DNA of 47,019 nt from Candidatus Gemmiger stercoripullorum (GCA_019119365.1 DWXD01000043.1:1-47019); one strand, 5' to 3'. Shown: positions 23,396-33,090, counted from the stretch's first letter. The notes: a model not told the origin generated them from the sequence alone. Numbers and translations are program-made.

Positions 23396-24235
23396 TCAGT
23401 AGGTCAGGATGATCCCCTGGTCCTGGGCGTAGAAGCTGCAAAGCCCCCCGCAGGGATGGATCAGCACCCGGGCCTGGGGCCACTTGGCATGGATGCCGTG
23501 CTCCAGCATCCCGGCCGCGGCGGCATTGTCACAATGGGCGATCTGCACCGGCAAAGACCCGTCGAATCCGTCGCGGTCCATCTGCTCCAGGATGCGCGCC
23601 AGCACGCGGGCCTCCCCGCGCGTTTTGTAGAAAAAGTCGATCTTGCCGTCCGGCGTGCGCTTGCCCAGCACGCGCATGTTCAGCCGCCCGGCAATAAAGC
23701 CGACCACCTTGGACACGCGCCCGTTTTTGGCCAGGTTGTCAAAGCTGGCCAGCGCAAACAGGATGTGCCCGGCCTCGCTCTGCTCGCGCAGCGCCGTGCA
23801 GACCTCCTCGAACCCGGCCCCTTCGCCGATCAGCCGGTTGGCCAGCAGCGCGGCGCTGGCCAGCGCGCCGGAACAGCTCAGCGTATCCAGGATAAAGATC
23901 TGCTTATCGGGGTATTCCTCCAGCACCATCGCGCGCGCGGCCACGGCGGCGTTGTAGCTGCCGGACAAATTGCTGCTGATGGTCAGCGCAATGACCTGGT
24001 CTGCCTGCAAAAAGCGCTCGGCCCATTCCTCCGGGCTCGGGCAGGCGGTGGTGGAAGCGCCGTTGTAATCGGTCATGGCCTGCATCATCTGCGGGATGTT
24101 CAGCGTCGCCAGGTCCACATACTCGCGCTGGCCGATGCGCACCTTGAACGGGACCAGAGAAAACTGGACGCCGGGGGACAGCGGCCGCAGCTCGCGGATA
24201 TCACAAGAACTGTCGGAAACGATCATCCAGGCCAT
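23396..24235 (-). CDS. DegV-family fatty-acid-binding protein (second)
   Basis: 279 residues with the DegV pattern: MIVSDSSCDIRELRPL, then FKVRIGQREYVD, STTACPSPEEW, the acyl-contact loop ISSNLSGSYNAA, and ASFDNLAKNGRVSKV. The start ATG follows AAGGAGGG. It differs clearly from the DegV protein encoded at 16774 (no close paralogy visible), which suggests different fatty-acid preferences, as known for multiple FakB proteins. It is the first gene of a two-gene unit with the membrane protein downstream. Confidence 0.92.
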   Translation of the reverse strand: MAWMIVSDSSCDIRELRPLSPGVQFSLVPFKVRIGQREYVDLATLNIPQMMQAMTDYNGASTTACPSPEEWAERFLQADQVIALTISSNLSGSYNAAVAARAMVLEEYPDKQIFILDTLSCSGALASAALLANRLIGEGAGFEEVCTALREQSEAGHILFALASFDNLAKNGRVSKVVGFIAGRLNMRVLGKRTPDGKIDFFYKTRGEARVLARILEQMDRDGFDGSLPVQIAHCDNAAAAGMLEHGIHAKWPQARVLIHPCGGLCSFYAQDQGIILTY

Positions 24236-24405
24236 GGCGCCCTCCTTGCAGCCCGGCAGGCTTCCCGGGCAATGGTATTTGTTTGCCGTCTAACGTTTAC
24301 CTTTTTATTATACGGCGCGCCCGCGCCGCCGTCAAGGCGAAAAGGCGGCGGATGCACCGGCGGCGCGAAACAGCGCGAAATATGGAAAAATCCCGCCGCG
24401 CCCCC

Positions 24406-24435
24406 TTGCGCGGCAGGGGACAAACGCGGTATAAT
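24406..24435 (+). promoter_or_regulatory. Promoter of the SGNH hydrolase gene
   Basis: TTGCGC (24406-24411), an 18-bp spacer and TATAAT (24430-24435), with AGGAG shortly before ATG 24507. The remaining 24236-24405 stretch between the divergent genes shows no further feature. Confidence 0.65.
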
Positions 24436-24506
24436 ACCTCATAATGCAGTAGAATGCAATTTTGCTGCCCGCTTTGCGCGGCGGCTCGTCTTGATAGGAG
24501 AACAGA

Positions 24507-25544
24507 ATGGCGGATTACTATTACTATCGCCGTAAGGTCGAAAGCCAGCGCCGCCGCAGGCGCGCGGTCGTGGCGCTGCTGGCGGTGCTCGTGCTGCTCT
24601 GCGCGGCGGCGGGCTTCTTCTGGTTTAATTCCGAGCATGGCCCCGGCGGCAGCCCGGTGATCGAACCGGCCGCGGCCACGGCGTCCCCGGCCCCCACGGC
24701 CACGCCTGCGCCCACAGCCACGCCGCAGCCCGCCACACCGGAAACGGCCACCGGCGAAAACGCCGCGGTCTTTGCGCCGCAGCGCCTGCTGCCCGCGGTC
24801 AATGACGCGGACTGGGACCGGAGCGAGCCGGTCGAGCAGACCATCGACTTTGAATACCGCAACACAGACTTCCGCATGGCGGCGCTGCCGCAGCTCGGCC
24901 GCGTCACGACCTCGCATTTTGATACCGCCGTCCTTCTGGGCGACAGCATCACCGAGGGCATGGCCATCTACGCCACCGGCCTGCCCAACGCCCAGGTGCG
25001 CGGCTACCGCAGCTCCGGCCCGCAGATCATCGTCAACAACGCCACCGTGCACGACTACGCCCGCAACGTGGACGAAGCCGCGCTGGATGCGGTCGTCGCC
25101 GCACAGCCGGACTTCCTGTATGTGCTGTTCGGCACTAACGCCCTGGTCACGCAGGGCAACGAGGATTCCTTCATCGCCTACTATGATAAGATGATCGAGA
25201 TTTTGCAGCAGAACCTGCCCGGCGTGGCCATCTACATCCAGGCCATCCCCGGCGTGCAGGAGGACGTCGTGCAGACCCGCCCGGGCCTGGACAACGCCCG
25301 CATCCGGACCGTCAACAACATGCTGGCCAACATTGCGCTGACCCGCGGCTGCTACTTTGTCAACATTCAGGAGGCGCTGGCCTACCCGGCCGGCGACCAG
25401 GTCGACGAGTACGAAGCCGCCGACGGCATCCACTTTAACCCCGAGGGCTACGGCGTATGGGCGGACTATCTCAAAACCCACACCGCCTGGGACCGCCGCA
25501 ACGACTATGAGGGGACCAGCCCGTACTATATTCTTGGCTCCTGA
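24507..25544 (+). CDS. Membrane-anchored SGNH/GDSL-family hydrolase
   Basis: 345 residues. A short cytoplasmic part rich in Tyr and Arg, one membrane segment (~residues 20-40), then a Pro/Thr/Ala-rich linker (~55-80), and an extracellular SGNH domain. Block I is LLGDSITEG with Ser147, block III is LFGTNALV, and block V is DGIHFNPEG with Asp306 and His309. Such anchored enzymes often deacetylate cell-wall or surface polysaccharide. The substrate is not given by the sequence. It has its own promoter and a strong terminator. Confidence 0.85.
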   Translation: MADYYYYRRKVESQRRRRRAVVALLAVLVLLCAAAGFFWFNSEHGPGGSPVIEPAAATASPAPTATPAPTATPQPATPETATGENAAVFAPQRLLPAVNDADWDRSEPVEQTIDFEYRNTDFRMAALPQLGRVTTSHFDTAVLLGDSITEGMAIYATGLPNAQVRGYRSSGPQIIVNNATVHDYARNVDEAALDAVVAAQPDFLYVLFGTNALVTQGNEDSFIAYYDKMIEILQQNLPGVAIYIQAIPGVQEDVVQTRPGLDNARIRTVNNMLANIALTRGCYFVNIQEALAYPAGDQVDEYEAADGIHFNPEGYGVWADYLKTHTAWDRRNDYEGTSPYYILGS

Positions 25545-25562
25545 GCGGGCCGCACGCACTTT

Positions 25563-25610
25563 GCGCTTCCATCGTACCTTTCACAAAAAGTACGATGGAA
25601 GCGCTTTTTT
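25563..25610 (+). terminator. Intrinsic terminator after the SGNH hydrolase gene
   Basis: A perfect 15-bp stem (25563-25577 with 25590-25604) with a 12-nt loop is followed by TTTTTT. Confidence 0.93.
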
Positions 25611-25707
25611 CGTGCCCTTTCCACAGAATTTTACAAAAGATATGACTATTCTGCACAAAACAATAGAAAAGCATGCGAAAATTTTAGCGCTTTATTACAG
25701 AAAACCC

Positions 25708-25736
25708 TTGAAATTCCATCTCGAAACAGGTAATAT
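25708..25736 (+). promoter_or_regulatory. Promoter of the glycogen operon
   Basis: TTGAAA (25708-25713), a 17-bp spacer and TAATAT (25731-25736). The preceding ~95 bp are strikingly AT-rich for this genome and could act as an UP element. Predicted start near 25743. Confidence 0.7.
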
Positions 25737-25766
25737 AGTATCAATAGAAAACCAGTTTCCGCCCCG

Positions 25767-25818
25767 GCCGGTCCGGGGGACCGGCATTTTGCCCTGCCTG
25801 GGCAGGTCTGTCCGGTCC
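25767..25818 (+). promoter_or_regulatory. Leader with alternative hairpins upstream of glgB
   Basis: Hairpin A is an 8-bp stem GCCGGTCC/GGACCGGC (25767-25774 with 25778-25785) followed by ATTTT. Hairpin B is CCTGC/GCAGG (25793-25806). A second copy of CCGGTCC at 25812-25818 can pair with the 3' arm of hairpin A, making an exclusive alternative fold around hairpin B. This is the geometry of an attenuator. Effect and ligand are unknown. Confidence 0.45.
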
Positions 25819-25853
25819 AAACAATCACGTTTTTGTAAGGGGAGATCAATTTG

Positions 25854-27842
25854 ATGCAAAACGAAAAGGCAAAGGCGTCGAACCCTTCCGATCTGCCGAT
25901 CTACCTGTTCAAACAGGGCAACAACATGGAGGCGTACCGCTATTTCGGCGCGCATCTGTGCGCGCAGGACGGCCAGGCGGGCGTGGTGTTCCGCGTCTGG
26001 GCGCCGCACGCGCAGGCCGTGTCGGTGGTGGGGGACTTTAACCGCTGGACCCCGGACGCCGACATGATGCACAAGGTCGCGGACGCTGTGTGGGAGCTGT
26101 TCATCCCCGGCATGAAAGCCTACGACGTCTATAAATTCTGTATCACGACGCCTTCGGGCGAGCAGGTCTACAAGGCGGACCCGTACGCCTTCCACGCCGA
26201 GACCCGCCCGGCCAACGGCAGCAAGGTCTATGACATCGGCGGCTACCCCTGGGGCGACGCCGCCTGGGACGAAGCGCAGAAAAAGCGCGACGTCCTCAAC
26301 AGCCCAATGCTCATCTACGAGCTGCACGCAGGCAGCTGGAAGATGAAGGAGGAGGGCGTGCCCTACAACTACTCCGAGCTGGCCGACGAGCTGATCCCGT
26401 ACATCAAGGAGATGGGCTATACCCATGTGGAGCTTCTGCCCATCACCGAATATCCGTTTGACGGCAGCTGGGGCTACCAGGTCACCGGTTACTTTGCCCC
26501 CACCAGCCGCTACGGCACGCCGCATGACTTTATGGCTTTTGTGGACAAGCTCCACCAGGCCGGCATCGGCGTCATTCTGGACTGGGTGCCCGCCCACTTC
26601 CCCAAGGACGGCTACGGCCTGTACATGTTTGACGGCGCGCCCTGCTATGAGGACCCCAACCCCCGCCGCGGCGAGCATAAAGAGTGGGGCACGATGGTGT
26701 TCAACTACGGCATGCCGGAGGTGCAGAGCTTCCTGATCTCCAGCGCGCTGTTCTGGGTTGAGCAGTACCACATCGACGGCCTGCGCGTCGACGCCGTGGC
26801 CAGCATGCTTTACCTCGACTACAACCGCCGCGACGGCGAATGGGAGCAGAACGTCAACGGCGGCAAGGAAAACCTGGAGGCCATCGCCTTTCTGCAGAAG
26901 TGCAACTCGACGGTGCTCGGCCGTTACCCGTACAAGATGATGATCGCGGAGGAATCCACTGCCTGGCCGTTGGTGACAAAACCGGCGTCCGACGGCGGTC
27001 TCGGCTTCAACTTCAAGTGGAACATGGGCTGGATGAACGACATGCTCAGCTACATGAAGACCGACCCGCTCTTCCGCGCGGGCAACCACGGCAAGGTCAC
27101 GTTCAGCTTCTTCTACGCTTTCAGCGAAAACTTTGTGCTGCCCATCAGCCACGACGAGGTCGTGCACGGCAAGTGCAGCCTGATCAACAAGATGCCCGGC
27201 GACTACGAACAGAAGTTCGCCAACCTGCGCACCTTCTATGGCTATATGACCGCGCATCCCGGCAAAAAGCTGCTGTTCATGGGCCAGGAGTTCGGCCAGT
27301 TCATTGAATGGGACGAAAACAAACCGCTGGACTGGATGCTGCTCGGCTATGACAAGCACCGCCAGCTGCAGGCCTATGTCAAGGACCTCAACGCCTTCTA
27401 CCGCGAGACCCCCGCCATGTGGGAGATCGACTACAGCTGGGAGGGCTTCCAGTGGATCGTGCCGGACGACAACCAGCAGAGCGTCATCGCTTTCCTGCGG
27501 CGCGACGCCAAGGGCAAGATGGTCATGGTCGTCTGCAACTTCAACCCGGTACTGCGGGAAGGCTACGAGATGGGCGTGCCCAACGCCGGCAGCTATAAAG
27601 AAGTCCTCAATTCGGACGATCCCAAGTATGGCGGCTCCGGCGTTACCAACGGCACCGTGCGCAGCCGCAAAGGCGCGATGCACGGCTTTGAACAGCATGT
27701 CAGCCTGACGCTGCCGCCGCTGTCCACGCTGTATTTCAGCGTTCCGGCGCCGCGCAAAAAGGCGGCCAAGGCGGACGCCAAGAAGACGGCCGCCAAAAAG
27801 CCCGCTTCCAAAAAAGCGGCCGCCCCCAAGGCGGGCACCTGA
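25854..27842 (+). CDS. glgB: 1,4-alpha-glucan branching enzyme with Lys/Ala-rich C-terminal tail
   Basis: 662 residues. CBM48-like N-terminal domain (VVFRVWAPHAQAVSVVGDFNRW), GH13 catalytic barrel (HVELLPITEYPFDGSWGYQV, nucleophile Asp313 in GLRVDAV, IAEEST acid/base region, LPISHDEVVHGK), and a C-terminal beta domain. It makes the alpha-1,6 branches of glycogen. The last ~30 residues form a histone-H1-like stretch of Lys, Ala and Pro (KKAAKADAKKTAAKKPASKK), which is not part of normal GlgB. The ATG at 25854 after AAGGGGAG is preferred over TTG 25851. First gene of the glycogen operon. Confidence 0.95.
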   Translation: MQNEKAKASNPSDLPIYLFKQGNNMEAYRYFGAHLCAQDGQAGVVFRVWAPHAQAVSVVGDFNRWTPDADMMHKVADAVWELFIPGMKAYDVYKFCITTPSGEQVYKADPYAFHAETRPANGSKVYDIGGYPWGDAAWDEAQKKRDVLNSPMLIYELHAGSWKMKEEGVPYNYSELADELIPYIKEMGYTHVELLPITEYPFDGSWGYQVTGYFAPTSRYGTPHDFMAFVDKLHQAGIGVILDWVPAHFPKDGYGLYMFDGAPCYEDPNPRRGEHKEWGTMVFNYGMPEVQSFLISSALFWVEQYHIDGLRVDAVASMLYLDYNRRDGEWEQNVNGGKENLEAIAFLQKCNSTVLGRYPYKMMIAEESTAWPLVTKPASDGGLGFNFKWNMGWMNDMLSYMKTDPLFRAGNHGKVTFSFFYAFSENFVLPISHDEVVHGKCSLINKMPGDYEQKFANLRTFYGYMTAHPGKKLLFMGQEFGQFIEWDENKPLDWMLLGYDKHRQLQAYVKDLNAFYRETPAMWEIDYSWEGFQWIVPDDNQQSVIAFLRRDAKGKMVMVVCNFNPVLREGYEMGVPNAGSYKEVLNSDDPKYGGSGVTNGTVRSRKGAMHGFEQHVSLTLPPLSTLYFSVPAPRKKAAKADAKKTAAKKPASKKAAAPKAGT

Positions 27843-27915
27843 GTCCAAACCGTCTGCAAAGGCGTAAGGAAATATTGTTCTACCGCGAAAATGAAAATCT
27901 AAGGGGAGAAACATT

Positions 27916-29139
27916 ATGGCAAAAGAAATGATCGCAATGATCCTGGCCGGCGGGCAAGGCTCACGCCTGTATGCGCTGACCCAGAAGCTGGCCAAACCGG
28001 CGGTGCCGTTTGGCGGCAAGTACCGCATCATTGATTTCCCGCTGTCCAACTGTGTCAATTCGGACATTGACACGGTCGGTATCCTGACCCAGTACCAGCC
28101 GCTCGTCCTCAACGAGTACATCGGCAACGGCCAGCCGTGGGACCTTGACCGCCTGCACGGCGGCGTCCATGTGCTGCCGCCCTACCAGCAGGCCACCGGC
28201 TCGGACTGGTATAAGGGTACGGCGAACGCCATTTACCAGAACATGTCCTTCATCGACCGCTATGACCCGCAGTATGTCATCATCCTCTCCGGCGACCAGA
28301 TCTGCAAGCAGGACTACAGCGACTTCCTGCGCTTCCATAAAGAGAAGAACGCCGAGTTCAGCGTCGCCGTCATGGAAGTGCCATGGAGCGAGGCTTCCCG
28401 CTTCGGCCTGATGGTCACGGACAACGACGACCGCATCAACGAATTCCAGGAAAAGCCGAAAGAACCCAAGTCCAACCTCGCCTCCATGGGCATCTACATC
28501 TTCAACTGGGATATCCTCAAAGCCTACCTGACCGCCGACGAGGCCGACCCCAACTCCGAAAACGACTTCGGCAAGAACGTCATTCCGGCCCTGCTGCGTG
28601 ACAACCGCCGTATGTACGCCTACCGCTTCAGCGGCTACTGGAAGGATGTCGGCACCATCTCCTCGCTGTGGCAGGCCAACATGGAAGTCCTCGATCCCTC
28701 CCACTCCGGCATCAACCTGTTTGATGAAGACTGGAAGATCTACTCCCGCAACTCCGGCCAGCCCTGCCAGCAGATCGGCGCGGACGCGGACATCGTCAAC
28801 TCGATGATCACCGAAGGCTGCAAGATCAACGGCACGGTCAAGAACTCGATCCTCTTCCCGGGCGTCGTTGTCGAAAAGGGCGCCACCGTCGAAGCAGCTG
28901 TCGTCATGGGCGGCACCGTCATCAAGGCGGGCGCTACGGTCGCGCACTGCATCGTGGCCGAAAACGTGACCGTTGAAGAAGGCGCCACCGTCGGCAAAAT
29001 GCCGGAAGGCGGCCTCAACATTGCCGAACCCGGCGAAGTCGCCACCGTCGGCTCCGGCGTCAAGATCGGCAAGGGCGCGACCGTCGGCCCCAAAGCGATG
29101 GTATCCAACGATGTAAAGGATGGTGAGGAACAATGGTAA
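27916..29139 (+). CDS. glgC: Glucose-1-phosphate adenylyltransferase, catalytic subunit
   Basis: 407 residues. The nucleotidyltransferase domain has the uridylyl/adenylyl-binding loop [15 protein letters not shown] near the N-terminus, then [41 protein letters not shown], and GYWKDVGTI. The C-terminal ~120 residues are a left-handed beta-helix of hexapeptide repeats. It makes ADP-glucose from ATP and glucose 1-phosphate, the committed step of glycogen synthesis. Its 3' end overlaps the start of glgD by seven bases, so the two subunits are translationally coupled. Confidence 0.95.
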   Translation: MAKEMIAMILAGGQGSRLYALTQKLAKPAVPFGGKYRIIDFPLSNCVNSDIDTVGILTQYQPLVLNEYIGNGQPWDLDRLHGGVHVLPPYQQATGSDWYKGTANAIYQNMSFIDRYDPQYVIILSGDQICKQDYSDFLRFHKEKNAEFSVAVMEVPWSEASRFGLMVTDNDDRINEFQEKPKEPKSNLASMGIYIFNWDILKAYLTADEADPNSENDFGKNVIPALLRDNRRMYAYRFSGYWKDVGTISSLWQANMEVLDPSHSGINLFDEDWKIYSRNSGQPCQQIGADADIVNSMITEGCKINGTVKNSILFPGVVVEKGATVEAAVVMGGTVIKAGATVAHCIVAENVTVEEGATVGKMPEGGLNIAEPGEVATVGSGVKIGKGATVGPKAMVSNDVKDGEEQW

Positions 29140-30260
29140 GCAGCAACGCTAATGCTCTGGGCGTCATTTTCGCCAACTCGTATGATAACCTTGTCCCCGA
29201 ACTGGTGGCCGAACGCACGATGGCTTCCATCCCGTTCGCGGGCCGCTACCGCATGATCGACTTTACGCTGTCCAACCTGGCCAACTCCGGCGTGGACAAT
29301 GTCTCGATCATCGTGCGCAAGAACTACCACTCGCTGATGGACCACCTCGGCTCCGGCCGTGAGTGGGACCTGACCCGCAAGCGCGGCGGCCTCAACATCA
29401 TCCCGCCGTTTGCGGAGCGCAGCGTCAAGATGTACTCCGGCCGTGTGGACGCGCTGGCCAGCGTTCTGTCCTGGCTCAAGGCGCAGAAGGAGCGGTATGT
29501 GATCCTGTCCGACTCCCACATCGCGACCAACTTCAACTTCAACAAGCTGCTCGAAGCCCACATCGAGAGCGGCGCGGACGTCAGCATGGTCTATAACCGT
29601 GCCGAGATTCCCGACGGCGCCCGCAACGACAACTACACCATCCGCATCGACGCCAGCGGCCGCGTGACCGAACTGCTGTCCAACGACTACCGCCCCGGCA
29701 TGCAGAACCTGTCGATGAACATCTATGTCATCGAGCGCGAGAGCCTCATCCAGCTCGTGCGCGACGCGGCGGTGCGCGGGCTCGTCTACTTCGAGCGCGA
29801 CATCCTCGCCCGCAACCTCAACCTGCTCAATGTCCGCGCCTACGAGTACACCGGCTATGCGGCCCGCATCGCGGATATGAAGAGCTACTTTGACGAGAAC
29901 ATGCGCCTGCTGCAGCCCGGCAATGTCGAGCAGCTGTTCGACGCGGCCAACCCGATCTACACCAAGATCCGCGACGATAACCCGACCCGTTATCTCGAGG
30001 GCAGCAAGGTCAAGAACTGCCTGGTGGCGGACGGCTGCGTGATCGAAGGCGTTGTCGAAAACAGCGTTCTGTTCCGCGGCTGCACGGTCAAGAAGGGCGC
30101 GGTCGTCAAGAACAGCGTCCTGATGCAGGACACGGTTGTGGAGGAGAACTGCTCGGTCGAGTATGTCGTCACCGACAAGAACGTCCACATCACCACCGGC
30201 AAGCAGCTCTGCGGCACCGACTCGTTCCCGGTGTTTGTGGCGAAGAACCACACGGTCTGA
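29133..30260 (+). CDS. glgD: Glucose-1-phosphate adenylyltransferase, regulatory-type subunit GlgD
   Basis: 375 residues, homologous to GlgC, but the N-terminal catalytic loop GGxGxRL is missing (reads [17 protein letters not shown]). It keeps [19 protein letters not shown] and a C-terminal beta-helix ([20 protein letters not shown]). In Firmicutes GlgD forms a hetero-oligomer with GlgC and raises its activity. It starts within the last codons of glgC. Confidence 0.94.
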   Translation: MVSSNANALGVIFANSYDNLVPELVAERTMASIPFAGRYRMIDFTLSNLANSGVDNVSIIVRKNYHSLMDHLGSGREWDLTRKRGGLNIIPPFAERSVKMYSGRVDALASVLSWLKAQKERYVILSDSHIATNFNFNKLLEAHIESGADVSMVYNRAEIPDGARNDNYTIRIDASGRVTELLSNDYRPGMQNLSMNIYVIERESLIQLVRDAAVRGLVYFERDILARNLNLLNVRAYEYTGYAARIADMKSYFDENMRLLQPGNVEQLFDAANPIYTKIRDDNPTRYLEGSKVKNCLVADGCVIEGVVENSVLFRGCTVKKGAVVKNSVLMQDTVVEENCSVEYVVTDKNVHITTGKQLCGTDSFPVFVAKNHTV

Positions 30261-30313
30261 TCGCTCAAAAAGGCTGGCTGCCACATCTCCCCGGCGGTCC
30301 TGCCTGCTTGAGA

Positions 30314-30342
30314 GGGCGGGGGAGTCCCCGCCCTTTCTCTTT
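30314..30342 (+). terminator. Terminator or attenuator between glgD and glgA
   Basis: An 8-bp all-GC stem (30314-30321 with 30326-30333, loop GAGT) is followed by TTTCTCTTT. No good promoter is visible between it and glgA, so partial read-through probably sets the level of glycogen synthase. Confidence 0.75.
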
Positions 30343-30395
30343 AACTGAACCGGGTGCTGTCCGCGCCCTGAGATAACCGCAAGGAGGCTAACTCT

Positions 30396-31814
30396 ATGAA
30401 GATCCTGTATGCATCCAGCGAAGCGGCGCCCTTTGCCAAGTCCGGCGGCCTGGCCGATGTGGCCGGCGCGCTGCCCAAGGCGCTGGTGCGCGACGGCATC
30501 GACTGCCGCGTGGTCATGCCGCTGTACAATGACCTCAAGTTCAAGGACACGCTGACCTATGTCACCAACTTCAGCGTGCCGGTCGGCTGGCGCAGCCAGT
30601 ACTGCGGCCTGTTCCGGGCCGAGCGCGACGGCGTCACCTTCTATTTCCTGGACAACGAATACTACTTCAAGCGCAGCGGCCTGTACGGCTTCTATGATGA
30701 CGGCGAGCGCTTCGCCTTCTTCGCCCGCGCCATCCTCGAAATGCTGTTCTACACCGATTTCGAGCCCGACATCATCAACTGCAACGACTGGCAGACCGCG
30801 CTGACCCCCGTCTACCTGAACCTCTACTACCGTCATCTTGACAAGTTCAACCGCATCAAGACGGTCTTCACGATCCATAACATCGCCTACCAGGGCAAGT
30901 ATGGCCTTGAGATCCTGGAGGATACCTGCGGTATCGGCAAGCGCGATGCCCATGTGGTCGAATATGACGGCTGCGCCAACTTCATGAAGGGCGCCATCGA
31001 GACGGCCGACAAGATCACGACGGTCAGCCCCACCTATGCGGGCGAAATTCTGGACCCGTGGTTCAGCCATGGGCTGGACGGCCTGCTGCGCCAGAAACAG
31101 TACAAGCTGTGCGGCATCCTCAACGGCATCGACGTCGATGTCTTCAATCCGGCCACCGACCCCGACATCGCCCAGAACTATGACGTCAACACCTTCCAGG
31201 AAGGCAAGGCGGTCTGCAAGGCGGCGCTGCAGGACGAGATGGGCCTCAACAAGGACGGCAGCCCGGTCATGGCCATGGTCACGCGCCTGGTCGGCCACAA
31301 GGGCGTCGACCTTGTGCGTTCCATCGCCGAAGGTCTGCTGCAGCAGGGCATCGAGCTGGTCATCCTCGGCTCGGGCGAAGCGCAGTACGAGAACTTCTTC
31401 AACGAGCTCTGCGCGCGCCATCCCGGCCGCGTCGGCGTTTACATCGGCTTCAACGCCAAGCTGGCGCAGCACATCTACGCGGGCGCGGACATCTTCCTGA
31501 TGCCCTCCCGCTCCGAGCCCTGCGGCCTGGCGCAGATGGTCTCCTGCCGCTACGGCACCATCCCCGTCGTGCGCGAGACCGGCGGCCTGCGCGACTCCAT
31601 CCACGATTCCGGCGACGGTTTCGGCAACGGCTTCACCTTTGCCAACTACAACGCCCATGAGCTGTATGAAGCCTGCTGGCGCGCCAAGGAAGGCTACTGG
31701 CAGAAGGAAGGCTGGCCCATCCTCGTGCGCCGCGCGATGGAATGCGACTTCAGCTGGGCCAACTCCGCCAAGAGCTACGAGGGCCTGTACAACGAGGTCG
31801 TCAACCTCTGGTAA
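30396..31814 (+). CDS. glgA: Glycogen synthase (ADP-glucose, GT5)
   Basis: 472 residues, the normal GlgA length. The N-terminal MKILYASSEAAPFAKSGGLAD holds the KxGGL ADP-glucose-binding motif with Lys15. Later landmarks are NCNDWQTAL, TVFTIHNIAYQG, the interdomain GILNGIDVDVFNP, and PSRSEPCGLAQM near the C-terminus with the catalytic Glu region of GT-B retaining enzymes. It elongates alpha-1,4-glucan from ADP-glucose made by GlgC/GlgD. SD AAGGAGG lies before the ATG. Confidence 0.95.
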   Translation: MKILYASSEAAPFAKSGGLADVAGALPKALVRDGIDCRVVMPLYNDLKFKDTLTYVTNFSVPVGWRSQYCGLFRAERDGVTFYFLDNEYYFKRSGLYGFYDDGERFAFFARAILEMLFYTDFEPDIINCNDWQTALTPVYLNLYYRHLDKFNRIKTVFTIHNIAYQGKYGLEILEDTCGIGKRDAHVVEYDGCANFMKGAIETADKITTVSPTYAGEILDPWFSHGLDGLLRQKQYKLCGILNGIDVDVFNPATDPDIAQNYDVNTFQEGKAVCKAALQDEMGLNKDGSPVMAMVTRLVGHKGVDLVRSIAEGLLQQGIELVILGSGEAQYENFFNELCARHPGRVGVYIGFNAKLAQHIYAGADIFLMPSRSEPCGLAQMVSCRYGTIPVVRETGGLRDSIHDSGDGFGNGFTFANYNAHELYEACWRAKEGYWQKEGWPILVRRAMECDFSWANSAKSYEGLYNEVVNLW

Positions 31815-31840
31815 AACGTTTTCTCCCCGTCCGATATAAA

Positions 31841-31887
31841 AAAGACCTGCCGGTCCGCGCAGCAATGCGGGACCGGCAGGTCTTTTT
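31841..31887. terminator. Bidirectional terminator between glgA and udk
   Basis: A long stem (31841-31856 with 31870-31885) has T-runs on both strands and serves both convergent transcripts. Confidence 0.92.
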
Positions 31888-31894
31888 GCGTTAT

Positions 31895-32512
31895 TCAGTG
31901 CCCGAGATGGTTTCCCACCCACTTGATCAGCATATCCAGCGCGGCCTCGTTGCGGCCGCCCTCCGGCACGATCAGGTCGGCCTTGCGCTTGCTCGGCTCC
32001 ACGAACTGTTCGTGCATCGGCTTGACGGTGGTCAGATACTGCGTCACCACGCTGTCCAGCGTGCGGCCGCGCGCCTTGACATCGCGCACGATGCGCCGCA
32101 AAATGCGCACGTCGGCGTCGGTATCCACAAACACCTTCAAATCCATCAGTTCGCACAGCTCCGGGCTGGCAAAAATCAGAATGCCCTCCACGATGATGAC
32201 CGGCGCCGGATGCACGGTCACGGTCTTGTCGCTGCGGTTGTGGATCGCATAGTTGTACACCGGCACCTCCACACTCTCGCCGCGGCGCAGCGCCTGCAGG
32301 TGTTCTACCAGCAGCGCGGTATCGAACGAGTCGGGATGGTCATAGTTCAGCTTGCAGCGCTCCTCATACGGCAGCTCGTCATGCCGCTTATAGTAGCTGT
32401 CGTGGTTGATCACGCTGACTTCGTCTTCGCCGAAATGATCGCGCAGCCGGGCGGTCAGCGTCGTCTTGCCGCTGCCCGTTCCGCCCGCAATGCCGATGAT
32501 GATGGTTTTCAT
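31895..32512 (-). CDS. udk: Uridine kinase
   Basis: 205 residues. P-loop GGTGSGKTT at 10-18, then INHDSYYKRHDELPYEER, the LNYDHPDSFDTALLVEHL stretch, and VPVYNYAIHNRS. IIVEGILIF and DTDADVRILRRIVRD are typical of uridine kinases, which phosphorylate uridine and cytidine for pyrimidine salvage. It lies 36 bp downstream of the dCMP deaminase gene on the same strand, forming a pyrimidine unit. Confidence 0.94.
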   Translation of the reverse strand: MKTIIIGIAGGTGSGKTTLTARLRDHFGEDEVSVINHDSYYKRHDELPYEERCKLNYDHPDSFDTALLVEHLQALRRGESVEVPVYNYAIHNRSDKTVTVHPAPVIIVEGILIFASPELCELMDLKVFVDTDADVRILRRIVRDVKARGRTLDSVVTQYLTTVKPMHEQFVEPSKRKADLIVPEGGRNEAALDMLIKWVGNHLGH

Positions 32513-32548
32513 GCTCCACGTCCTTTGGATTTTATCGGGTGCGCCCCT

Positions 32549-33028
32549 TTATACCGTGAACCGGATCTCCCGCCCGGTCGGCTTATAGGCGCGGTACTTG
32601 ACCCCTGCCATGTCCAGCAGGCGGCGGCTGGCGATGCTCGAATCGGTATCGTGGTATTTGTCCGAAAGATACACGATCTCCTGGATGCCGCTCTGGATGA
32701 TGCTCTTGGCGCATTCGTTGCAGGGGAACAGCGTCACATACACGCGCGCCCCGCGCAGGTCGCTGTGGGCGGAGTTCAAGATCGCGTTGAGCTCGGCGTG
32801 GCAGACATACATATATTTGGTCTGCAGCGGCGGGCCTTCACGTTCCCATGGCATGTCGTCGTCATTACAGCCGATGGGCATACCGTTGTAGCCCAGCGAG
32901 AGGATCTTGTTGGACGGGCTGACAATGCAGGCCCCGACCTGGCTGTTGGCGTCCTTTGACCGCATGGCCGAAAGCAGGGCGATGCCCATAAAGTATTCGT
33001 CCCAGCTGATATAATCGGTGCGTTTCAT
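32549..33028 (-). CDS. dCMP deaminase (ComEB-like cytidylate deaminase)
   Basis: 159 residues. Start MKRTDYISWDEYFMGIALL is the standard ComEB/dCMP deaminase N-terminus. The zinc site is complete: CHAELNAI (His77, proton-shuttling Glu79) and TLFPCNECAK with two cysteines. It deaminates dCMP to dUMP, the precursor of dTMP. Coupled to udk, and transcribed from the promoter at 33091-33119. Confidence 0.93.
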   Translation of the reverse strand: MKRTDYISWDEYFMGIALLSAMRSKDANSQVGACIVSPSNKILSLGYNGMPIGCNDDDMPWEREGPPLQTKYMYVCHAELNAILNSAHSDLRGARVYVTLFPCNECAKSIIQSGIQEIVYLSDKYHDTDSSIASRRLLDMAGVKYRAYKPTGREIRFTV

Positions 33029-33090
33029 GGTTTCACGACCTTTCCTGTCCGCGCTGTATTTGACTGCGATTTTGCGGGGGATATACTTTT

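Noticed and set aside
28740-32156. More than 1100-codon open frame antisense to glgC, glgD and glgA
   Set aside because: The sense strand encodes unmistakable glycogen genes, and the antisense product shows no motif and crosses two terminators.
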